DNA from: a virus
Strand: one strand, 5' to 3'
Virus record (IMG/VR): IMGVR_UViG_3300027687_000021
Coordinates: 1 to 43,632 of that record
DNA: 43,632 nt
The position numbers and the translations under genes were made by a program. The notes beneath the pieces are model-generated. The model was given only the letters and a program-made list of their open reading frames with translations. It was not told the origin of the DNA and made no database searches. This document shows, in pieces, positions 35,601-41,387 of this stretch (its first letter is position 1; the number at the start of each line of letters is the position of its first letter).

Positions 35601-38600
35601 ACAAAGCATTAAAAGCTCGTTATGGTTCTGAAAAAGCTTTAGACATGATGGTTGCGTTTGTTCCACCGTCCTTTAGTAACGGCATGAAGAAAGCAGGTGG
35701 TTTTACACCTCAACCAAACAATACTTTACTTCGTAATTCTTCTGATATGAGCGTAAGAGCAGGTATCTTTGGAGATATGTCTGACACTCTTAGATTAATT
35801 CAAAGAATAGACGACGGGGTTGTAAGCATTAGTGATAAAACTATAAAGTTTAACGATGGAAGACCTGATAGAAAAGTAGATATAAATACTAGTGCAGATG
35901 TTTTAATGCAGTATGTAAACGGTAAGTTTGAAAAAAGCAAAGAAAACACTGAAGATAAAGACGGTAACACAGTAGTGTCTTTACAAAATAAAAACAAATT
36001 AGATGCTGATTTAGCTTGGAACTTTTTTATAGACTTTGTAAAGGCTTTAAAATCTTCAGGAGTAGATAATAACACTGTTTCATTACTAATGGGTGTTATG
36101 AATGGTAGTAATAATAGTGCACTTAGATTAGGTGCTCCGGTGTGGGGTAGATCTACTGTAATGGGTTATGATACTTTAAAAATTCCAAAAGTAAGAAACG
36201 GTAAAGTAGAAAAACATAAAAAAGGGAAAAAGAAAGGTGAAGTAATTTATGAACCAGCTTATAGATACGAGCACGCTATACCTGCTAGAGCTGTTTTGTT
36301 TTTTGCATATGAATCTATATTCAATGGTAACAAAGAAATTGATTTAGACTTACTTAAAGACGACTACAGGGTTACTATAATTCCGGTTAAAGAAATGGAT
36401 AATATCCTGGGCAATACAGGCTTTACACAGTCAATGCTTATAGGTTATCAACCAGGAAAACAAGAATGGTGGAAAAGATATTACAACATATTTACAAAAG
36501 GTAAAATGCCTTTTGGTTTACAGTCTTATGAGAGTGGTGACGTTGTAGGTCAAGAGTTTGAAGATTTTTACAATGAAACAAACGGAACACCTGGTGTTTC
36601 TTTAGACGCTCAGCAAGTTATAGATAAAAACAACAACGCTGATATAGCGATGGAAGCTGCTAGGAATAGTATTGAATATTCTAGAAAAATAAGAAAAATA
36701 AGAATATTTGATTTTGATGATACATTAGCTCAGTCTAATAGTATGGTAATAGTAAACATGCCAGATGGTACAACTTCTAAAATTAACGCTACAACTTTTG
36801 CAAAAGACGCTGCGAGGCTAGAAGCTGAAGGGGCTGAGTTTGATTTTACAGAGTTTAGTAAAGTTGTTGAAGGTAGAAAAGGACCACTGTTTGATGTTGC
36901 TAAAAAAATACAAGACGTTAGAGGATCAGAAGATATATTTGTATTAACAGCTAGACCTCAAAACGCAGCTAGACCTATACAAGAATTCTTATCTTCAATA
37001 GGATTAGATATACCTATTCAAAACATAACAGGTTTAGCAGACGGAAAAGCTCAAGCTAAAGCTGATTGGGTTATAAATAAATTCGCCGAAGGTTACAATG
37101 ACTTTTATTTTACAGATGACGCTGTTAAAAATGTAAAAGCCGTTAAAGATGCTCTTGATGTTTTAGATGTTAAGTCCAAAGTTCAAATAGCTAGAATTCA
37201 ATTTCAAAAAGACTTAGATTTTGAGTTCAATAAAATGATTGAAAGAAATAAAGGTGTTGATGTAAATAAAAGATATTCAGAGGTTGTTGCGCAAAGATTA
37301 GGTAAGGATAAAAAACGTTTTAATTTATTTATACCTCCTTCTGCTGATGACTTTAGAGGTTTAACAATGTATATGTTTGCCGGTAAAGGTAAACAAGGAG
37401 AGCTAGATCAAGACTTTTTTGACAAAGCTTTAATAAAACCCTATACATCTGGTATAAACGCTATTGAGTTAGCTAAGCAAAGGGTTTCTAATGATTATAG
37501 AGCTTTGATGAGTAATTTTCCAGAGCTTAAGAAGATATTAAGAAAAAAAATAACAGGTCAACAGTATACTTATGATGAAGCTGTTAGAGTGTATCTGTGG
37601 GATAAGCAAGGTGCTTCAGTACCTGGTATATCTAAAAGAGATCAAGCTAACTTAGTTAGAATAATTAGAGAAGATCCAAACCTACAATCATTTGCTGATG
37701 GCGTTTTGCTTATAACTAAAAAAGATTCTTATATAGATCCACCTAACTATTGGCAAGGACAAACTATAATAGGCGATCTAAATACAATAACTACTAAAGT
37801 AAATAGATCTGAATATATAAAAGAATTTATTACAAATGTTGATATTATATTTAGTGAACAAAACTTAGTAAAAATAGAAGCCGTATATGGCTCAAGAGTA
37901 AGAGAGTCTATAGAGAATTCTATATTTAGAATGAAAAATGGAACAAATAGAACTAGTGGTAATGACCGACAAACCAATATGTGGTATAATTGGTTAAATA
38001 GATCTATTGGTGCTATAATGTTTTTTAATAGAAGATCAGCCATACTTCAACTTATATCTAGTGTTAACTTTATAAACTGGAGCGATAACAATCCTTTTAT
38101 GGCTGGTAAAGCATTTGCTAATCAAACACAGTATTGGTCTGATGTAGTAATGTTATTTAACTCTAGCAAATTAAAACAACGTAGAGCAGGTTTAAAAGGT
38201 GATGTTAATGAAGCTGAAATAGCGGCTGCTGTAAAAGGTTCTAAAAACAAAATGGGTACTTTTATAAGTATACTATTAAGAAATGGATTTGTTTTTACAC
38301 AGGTAGCAGATAGTGTTGCTATAGCAACAGGTGGTGCTACATTCTATAGAAATAGAGTAAATACATATAAAAAACAAGGGCTAGACCAGGCTGAAGCTGA
38401 AAAAAGAGCTTTTCAAGACTTTTCTAATACTGCTGAAGAATCTCAACAGTCAGCTGATCCAATGATGATATCTCAACAGCAAGCAGGTTTCTTAGGTAGA
38501 TTTATATTGTCTTTTCAAAATACGCCTATGCAATATACTAGGCTTATGAAAAAAGCTGGCTTAGATATTATCAATGGTCGAGGAGATCTTAAAACTAATA

Positions 38601-39475
38601 TATCAAAAATAGTTTATTACGGATTTGTGCAAAATCTAATATTCTCTGTATTACAGAATTCTTTATTTGCTTTAATACCAGGATTTGATGAGCCAGACGA
38701 TGAGTTGACAGAAGAAGAACAGTTAGAAAAATACAATCAAGTATTAAGTAAAAAAGAAGATAGAATAATAAACGGAATGCTTGACACTGTTTTAAGAGGA
38801 TCAGGTGTTGCTGGAGCTGTTATATCTACTGTAAAAAATGCCATAAGAAGATATGATTACGAAGAAGAAAAAGGATTTACAGCTGATCATACTTACACTA
38901 TATTAGAATTAGCTAATTTATCCCCTGCATTAGGTTCTAAATTAAGAAAAATATACTCCGCAATACAAACTAGAAAGTTTGAAAAAGATGTTATAGCTGA
39001 GCAAGGTTTTAGTGTAACTATTGATGGAAAGTTTCAATTAAGTCCCGCCTACCAAGTAGTAGGAGACGTTGCTTCTGGTGCGGCTAATATACCTTTAGAT
39101 AGACTAGTAGCTGAAATAAACGCTATAACAGAATCTTTTGACAATAGGAATACTAACTATCAAAGAATAGCCTTAGCTTTAGGTTATAGAAATTGGGATG
39201 TTAATGCTAAAATAGAAGAATTTGATTTAATCAAAGTTGAAGGAAAAGAAAGAAGAAAAGAAGAAGGTAAAATTAAAGCAAAGGAAACGAGAGAAAGAAA
39301 GAAAGAAGAAAAAGCAAGACTTAGAAAAGTAAAGCGAGATAAATACGAAGCTATGAGTGCTGGTGATAAGTTAGAATATGATTTAAAAAAAGATAAAGAG
39401 TTGCAAGGTAAAATAGATGGAGCATTGGAAAAAGCTTTAGAAAAAATAGACAAACTTTATGGAACTGATTTCTAA
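29672..39475 (+). CDS. Giant internal virion (polyvalent-type) protein with zincin and HAD phosphatase modules
   Basis: The 3267-residue protein occupies almost a quarter of the window, in the place of the T7 gp16-like ejection protein. In order: a helical N-terminus; Ala/Gly-rich hydrophobic segments near 741-775 (LAIGTGAAGNAIGLGASAA) and 828-855; HEIGH at 1293-1297 (metallopeptidase zincin); and a complete HAD phosphatase set, D2347-F-D2349-DT (motif I), T2426 in VLTARP (II), K2459 or K2463 (III) and DD2482-2483 (IV). Near 2919 comes AEESQQSADPMMISQQQ then FQNTPMQYTRLMKKAG, recurrent in marine phage inner proteins. A highly charged Lys/Arg/Glu helix spans 3189-3230. It is best read as a multi-enzyme protein carried in the head and ejected with DNA. 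The substrates of the enzymatic parts are unknown. Confidence 0.85.
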   Translation: MNYFDPSTGSILTYEQIVTEAGTTPVAEYMLQKGYQELGDDFTSPGNEPDIIVEEVNFQPAAATETDASVVAIDPMASNDMGLGPGDGSLESLTKKYNPEELYKELKEAKKALAELEVANGRNLGGGGMVALSKVAAQFNAAENRIKSATEKIKQSDMNQNVPETLIEKGDEELIGFLRENYPGIVFENNSSFLDDTISFRANGEDIKLDINPISDKGEKQFYENYNKLLEYDKAVKANDVAQQGAFSNIMNAFDSGAINAKDVNERLEKTGYTFEPILSDVGATVGYELIQDGKVVATDNFLDQAVHTQSKGRKGETNNIEDYISSSFTTQETSDAFGTLYPLFSSHLKNLSIEENERIEKVNSTPDEKLFNYDSFSEIFGKLKDVDKLDFTGLERKAIQYMLSTSNPAQIEEQGEDELTIFGYQEGDRTSLTPEQQLEYVRDLQGFNDANLSMFEGLDVELLKEKLQANNLWSNAVDYSIKAKREESIAIAKQTAAESIMYGYDRREREFIRISQLGQQAGYDKIKDEILADKEVIQNYNNTTSSIINGELQRIVNKLGDMPAKLDYIKTTGVDDSLFFSLKPSGDLTPEQQVGFDEAKLDIFNLQKTLSRLDSDYTKTVQNYVGHVSDAQQYKDSLNVVVGQDDKGKDIVKNGLTEFSNIFKEYGVGNLIAKDFTDATYGILLALPTLVNSDWAIEEQKALQRKEEYYKTALAYDDAWGEGEFGLYSLRTLSQQAPNIILAIGTGAAGNAIGLGASAAQWSIASTFGITSGTDMYRTLSTQADLLTAAEDQRDFLNKMWEAGRIDQFDYTQGLLDAEKTIAMGSMTPFQIASASVATGIIEGGVTRYIGSASNTFKFLKDVKGQGQINIYNLFNKPSLNAWGSFIGEGAKRIGGELVEENTIYGLTQGISEAAILQRDADWSQFDDTTLATLITAGMANTSGIATSAMTQMAATKNFKEKINKATSEIQEMVTLMNGPGMTESQREIFTVAIKEKLIEIGMEQNSLGVDVIALGADQVTSLVGLNVLKNTLYEQAGVKPDMTAEQAQQQLDKYKEATLTTEEAERFDQNLNSVESNINSVKEGPKNYDRVEELLGDAGKKARENLDNNTPEWNGKLDRRQELAAVIDEMHRITNESYVNKAKADPNIENEWNEVKSKGDEKYIGPRPKGELDSQKENFYRIKGKQLFAQDNRIITTSTDIDYKADMLLTKENVNNLQIIEIPEVDDQISYLYDLVEQGKLPFDAVAGIKEGLEEGGNGFIVDNQYIVTDKKAAEEALLNGDIRAGVVTYHEIGHAIDNTYFETPEQFNKYAESLYNAVSNSSNLSLVALHNEVEGALTNPDSPYYDDATDKDGNLLPFASRSDTYKDEYTKEMQSLSYAYEKELKLEDKYGTESILSKLSNRIGVGLKVNTPEQALSYMIGNNAAFRRGEFTSQVRAKIGKEGIKTTKGKQSSLSIAGTINKKFENDTNFTPITSKQVDEMVNKVSSRAWSRFGSGVPLNIREVHYNRKTYLDHAKSKLREIALKWNPSLGTFPSFMANRGMQRANAFATELGVPKGKANVRIGEDNAAENIQSTDNTEALNKRAEAEATEVTPALKNKLKGKNIPDLVSKINKNLKKEIKYKLPKYNADTTTKQKTDFVKELGKGMQVSFKDVIDSMGARNKTIDQYETFLNENYASLLGPNGLTTTYLSKAFPQAIEKYVNGMGWVKYDKWKGRKKGTGKGEIDFYNSTELGPMTGSTAGNQKIRRVKDIKNAIPLAKFKSKYIQLDGKNLKIPQMPTEALAKQIAQEIGLDIFNEEIQDVDSDIRNEFVERQKLFGADILDNYVEQLMYDVSRPSIKNQLALFSDPQRTNWLGNRFRFYEEVKKIDLQSLNSTQITSKLKNAHKGVYGDTFTDEEHLGVAKQFGKLLTPQRKTGVLQTKQEWFDYLETVITNVDNIETVVGYTGATQANSVSLRDMSTMQSARDFVEINLYKALKARYGSEKALDMMVAFVPPSFSNGMKKAGGFTPQPNNTLLRNSSDMSVRAGIFGDMSDTLRLIQRIDDGVVSISDKTIKFNDGRPDRKVDINTSADVLMQYVNGKFEKSKENTEDKDGNTVVSLQNKNKLDADLAWNFFIDFVKALKSSGVDNNTVSLLMGVMNGSNNSALRLGAPVWGRSTVMGYDTLKIPKVRNGKVEKHKKGKKKGEVIYEPAYRYEHAIPARAVLFFAYESIFNGNKEIDLDLLKDDYRVTIIPVKEMDNILGNTGFTQSMLIGYQPGKQEWWKRYYNIFTKGKMPFGLQSYESGDVVGQEFEDFYNETNGTPGVSLDAQQVIDKNNNADIAMEAARNSIEYSRKIRKIRIFDFDDTLAQSNSMVIVNMPDGTTSKINATTFAKDAARLEAEGAEFDFTEFSKVVEGRKGPLFDVAKKIQDVRGSEDIFVLTARPQNAARPIQEFLSSIGLDIPIQNITGLADGKAQAKADWVINKFAEGYNDFYFTDDAVKNVKAVKDALDVLDVKSKVQIARIQFQKDLDFEFNKMIERNKGVDVNKRYSEVVAQRLGKDKKRFNLFIPPSADDFRGLTMYMFAGKGKQGELDQDFFDKALIKPYTSGINAIELAKQRVSNDYRALMSNFPELKKILRKKITGQQYTYDEAVRVYLWDKQGASVPGISKRDQANLVRIIREDPNLQSFADGVLLITKKDSYIDPPNYWQGQTIIGDLNTITTKVNRSEYIKEFITNVDIIFSEQNLVKIEAVYGSRVRESIENSIFRMKNGTNRTSGNDRQTNMWYNWLNRSIGAIMFFNRRSAILQLISSVNFINWSDNNPFMAGKAFANQTQYWSDVVMLFNSSKLKQRRAGLKGDVNEAEIAAAVKGSKNKMGTFISILLRNGFVFTQVADSVAIATGGATFYRNRVNTYKKQGLDQAEAEKRAFQDFSNTAEESQQSADPMMISQQQAGFLGRFILSFQNTPMQYTRLMKKAGLDIINGRGDLKTNISKIVYYGFVQNLIFSVLQNSLFALIPGFDEPDDELTEEEQLEKYNQVLSKKEDRIINGMLDTVLRGSGVAGAVISTVKNAIRRYDYEEEKGFTADHTYTILELANLSPALGSKLRKIYSAIQTRKFEKDVIAEQGFSVTIDGKFQLSPAYQVVGDVASGAANIPLDRLVAEINAITESFDNRNTNYQRIALALGYRNWDVNAKIEEFDLIKVEGKERRKEEGKIKAKETRERKKEEKARLRKVKRDKYEAMSAGDKLEYDLKKDKELQGKIDGALEKALEKIDKLYGTDF

Positions 39476-39920
39476 ACACATAGCCTACGCTGAGGCTATA
39501 CATTCAAACACTGCTAAAAGAAAGTGTATTGATAATACACCTAGTCCAACGCATGTTGAGACAATGAAAGAAACTGCTGAAAAAATATTTGAGCCATTAA
39601 GAAGGTTTGCAAATGGACCAATAAAAATTAATAGCATGTTTAGATCAGCGGCTTTAAACGAAGCTATAGGAGGAGCAAAAAGCTCACAGCATATGAAAGG
39701 CCAAGCAATGGATTTGGACGATGTCTATGGTTATAAAACTAACGCAGAAATGTATCATTGGATAAAAGAAAACTTAAACTTTGATCAATTGATATGGGAG
39801 TTTGGGACAGATACAAATCCTAATTGGATACATGTGTCTTATGTCAGTGAAGATGAAAATAGAAATAGATGTCTAAAAGCTTATAAAGAAAAAGGTAGAA
39901 CAAAATATAAAGTAATATGA
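39459..39920 (+). CDS. Endolysin, M15A-type D,D-carboxypeptidase-like
   Basis: This 153-residue protein has the M15 zinc signature: H78 and D85 in SSQHMKGQAMDLDD and H125 in NWIHVSYV, with E114 in LIWEFG nearby. The family cleaves cell-wall peptides, and free-standing phage members serve as lysins. The N-terminus shows RFANGPIKINSMFRSAALN, the usual substrate-groove strand. There is no signal peptide, so it needs the holin (7041-7442) to reach the wall. It overlaps the giant protein gene by 17 nt, and the next gene overlaps its stop (ATGA), which suggests coupled translation. Confidence 0.88.
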   Translation: MELISKHIAYAEAIHSNTAKRKCIDNTPSPTHVETMKETAEKIFEPLRRFANGPIKINSMFRSAALNEAIGGAKSSQHMKGQAMDLDDVYGYKTNAEMYHWIKENLNFDQLIWEFGTDTNPNWIHVSYVSEDENRNRCLKAYKEKGRTKYKVI

Positions 39921-40180
39921 ACAATAAATCTTACGAAGAGTCTAATCGCAAAATGCGATCTAAGTATAAAAAAGAAACAGGCACAACGCTAGGTAAAAGA
40001 CTTACTTCCGGAACTAGCAAGCGTAGAGTTTCATTTGCTTGTAGATTTGCAGGTATGGCTGGAGCTATGAAAGACGCTAAAGGAAAGCCAACAAAGAAAG
40101 CTATGGCTTTAAAAAAATGGGGTTTTGGTAGTATTGCAGCTGCTAAAAGTTTTTGTAATTCTAATAAAGAAAAAAAATGA
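39917..40180 (+). CDS. Small basic conserved phage protein (DUF6321-like)
   Basis: This 87-residue basic protein carries TSKRRVSFACRFAGMAGAMKD followed by KPTKKAMALKKWGFGSIAAAKSFC, a block I recognise from cyanophage and other marine phage proteins of the DUF6321 type. Two Cys residues flank the helical core. The N-terminus is Lys/Arg-rich. ATGA overlaps exist on both sides (with endolysin and with the next gene). The function is unknown; binding to DNA or a virion protein is compatible with the charge. Confidence 0.75.
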   Translation: MNNKSYEESNRKMRSKYKKETGTTLGKRLTSGTSKRRVSFACRFAGMAGAMKDAKGKPTKKAMALKKWGFGSIAAAKSFCNSNKEKK

Positions 40181-40725
40181 GAAATAAAATTAGAGGAATT
40201 AAAGGTTTTCATCACGGGCCTTCTAAAGATGATAATCCAAAGTCTTTGAATCAGTATAGATCAGTTGCTCCCAGAAGCAATCAAGCTACTATATCCGCAC
40301 CTACACCTGAAGATAGTACTTGGCAGCAATTTAAAACTCTTGTTAGTAATCCTTTTGATGGCGCAAGAGCTTTAGTGAACGATGCTAGAACAAGTATTAG
40401 AGAATCCGTGGGTTTAGATGACGACAATATAACAAGTGGTCCATATGCTAATTTAAGTAATTTAAGAAGAGCTAATTTGTCAGAAGACGAGCAGACTAAA
40501 AAAATTTTAAGTAGATCAAGCGCTTTAAATTCAGCAAGTTCTATGTTTCCACCTGCTTTAACAGCTCAAACATTTTCTTCTGCACTTAGTGGTGATGTTA
40601 CTGCATTGGCCACTAAAAAGTTAAACAAAATACCCGGTGTTAAGCAACTACTTAAAGACCCTAAAAAAGTTGCTAAAGCTGGTTATACACTTTATAAAAC
40701 AAACGCCAACCTAAACGAAACTTAA
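40177..40725 (+). CDS. Hypothetical protein (182 residues)
   Basis: The protein begins MRNKIRGIKGFHHGPSKDDN, continues with a disordered Ser/Pro/Thr segment, a helical part (WQQFKTLVSNPFDGARALVND) and an amphipathic C-terminus with KLNKIPGVKQLLKDPKKVAKA. There is no signal peptide or catalytic motif. It overlaps the preceding gene by ATGA and sits in the short-gene tail of the late operon. I do not recognise the family. A virion-associated or late accessory role is the only context clue. Confidence 0.65.
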   Translation: MRNKIRGIKGFHHGPSKDDNPKSLNQYRSVAPRSNQATISAPTPEDSTWQQFKTLVSNPFDGARALVNDARTSIRESVGLDDDNITSGPYANLSNLRRANLSEDEQTKKILSRSSALNSASSMFPPALTAQTFSSALSGDVTALATKKLNKIPGVKQLLKDPKKVAKAGYTLYKTNANLNET

Positions 40726-40728
40726 AAT

Positions 40729-40806
40729 ATGAAAAAATTTATTGACAAATTACAGCACTTTTGGAATAAATTGCTATATAAGCTAATGTTTAAAAAATAC
40801 AGATAA
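40729..40806 (+). CDS. Tiny basic amphipathic peptide (25 residues)
   Basis: An ATG at 40729 opens 25 codons: MKKFIDKLQHFWNKLLYKLM then FKKYR. The peptide is an amphipathic cationic helix with aromatic residues, the kind that could insert in or disturb a membrane. The next gene begins on the last base of its stop codon (TAATG), so it may be a leader or coupling peptide. No homology is recognised, and the reading frame is short enough to be chance. Confidence 0.4.
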   Translation: MKKFIDKLQHFWNKLLYKLMFKKYR

Positions 40807-40952
40807 TGACAGAGCAATTAAAGTTATATGCAATAAACGCATCTACACTAGGCGTTACAACTTTCACAAAATTAGAGATGGGATTAAAAATACTACTTTT
40901 AGTGGTTACTATAGGATATACGATAACAAAGTGGTATAAAACTAAAAAATAA
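40806..40952 (+). CDS. Small single-membrane-segment protein (48 residues)
   Basis: This 48-residue protein has a short polar N-terminus (MTEQLKLYAINASTLGVTTF), then LEMGLKILLLVVTIGYTITKW, one hydrophobic transmembrane segment, and a basic end YKTKK. Near-identical layouts ('A...STL.V.....E..LKI.LL..TI.YT..K') occur beside lysis genes in marine flavobacterial phages. It could be a second holin-type or antiholin-type component. It begins by TAATG overlap and ends 3 bp before the following gene. Confidence 0.65.
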   Translation: MTEQLKLYAINASTLGVTTFTKLEMGLKILLLVVTIGYTITKWYKTKK

Positions 40953-40955
40953 AAG

Positions 40956-41306
40956 ATGAAAAGTATAGATCGTTTAAGAGTAGCGGCTAAAAGAGGTGCG
41001 GCTAACAATTATAGTAACTTTGGACAAGCTATTCAAAACGCTGTTAGTGCTATGCCAAGCATGTCACCAACTCCTTTTGATAGTGAAATTCCATTTTCTA
41101 CTGAAATATCTGTAGAAGATAGACAAAAGCTTATTGACAAAGCAGATGTACAAGTTGGAATAAATAACATAGAAGATGTTATTAAAAATCAAGACAACTA
41201 TAGGAAAAGTGGTAAAATGAAGGGTAAGGCTAGAAGAGAAATAAGAAAAAATCAAAGAGAAATAAAACCTAAAAGAGAAGAATACAGAAAAACATATAAC
41301 GAATAA
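40956..41306 (+). CDS. Hypothetical protein with basic C-terminus, last gene of late operon
   Basis: This 116-residue protein starts MKSIDRLRVAAKRGAANNYS, has a Pro/Ser-rich middle (MPSMSPTPFDSEIPFSTE), a helical part (DRQKLIDKADVQVGINNIEDV) and a strongly basic end (KGKARREIRKNQREIKPKRE). There is no signal peptide or known motif. It is the last + strand gene before the convergent terminator at 41351-41383. Nucleic-acid binding through the basic tail is possible; the family is not recognised. Confidence 0.6.
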   Translation: MKSIDRLRVAAKRGAANNYSNFGQAIQNAVSAMPSMSPTPFDSEIPFSTEISVEDRQKLIDKADVQVGINNIEDVIKNQDNYRKSGKMKGKARREIRKNQREIKPKREEYRKTYNE

Positions 41307-41350
41307 GGAACAACATATATAGGCGTACCATACCTAAAGTTCCTGTAACC

Positions 41351-41383
41351 AAGAAAGGGCCCTCATAACGAGAGCCCTTTTTT
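41351..41383. terminator. Convergent (bidirectional) terminator between late and metabolism blocks
   Basis: The arms GGGCCCTC (41357-41364) and GAGAGCCC (41370-41377) pair with a single C/A mismatch and loop ATAAC. The flanking AAGAAA and TTTTTT extend the stem and provide a T run on the + strand, and an interrupted T run (TTTCTT) on the minus strand. It lies between the last + gene and the minus-strand reductase gene, which end 45 bp and 5 bp away. Its position marks the boundary of two opposing transcription units. Confidence 0.85.
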
Positions 41384-41387
41384 GATT

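Noticed and set aside
29672-39475. Virion RNA polymerase, as in crAss-like or N4-like giants
   Set aside because: No DxDGD or other RNA polymerase motif is visible in the translation; the readable motifs are zincin and HAD.
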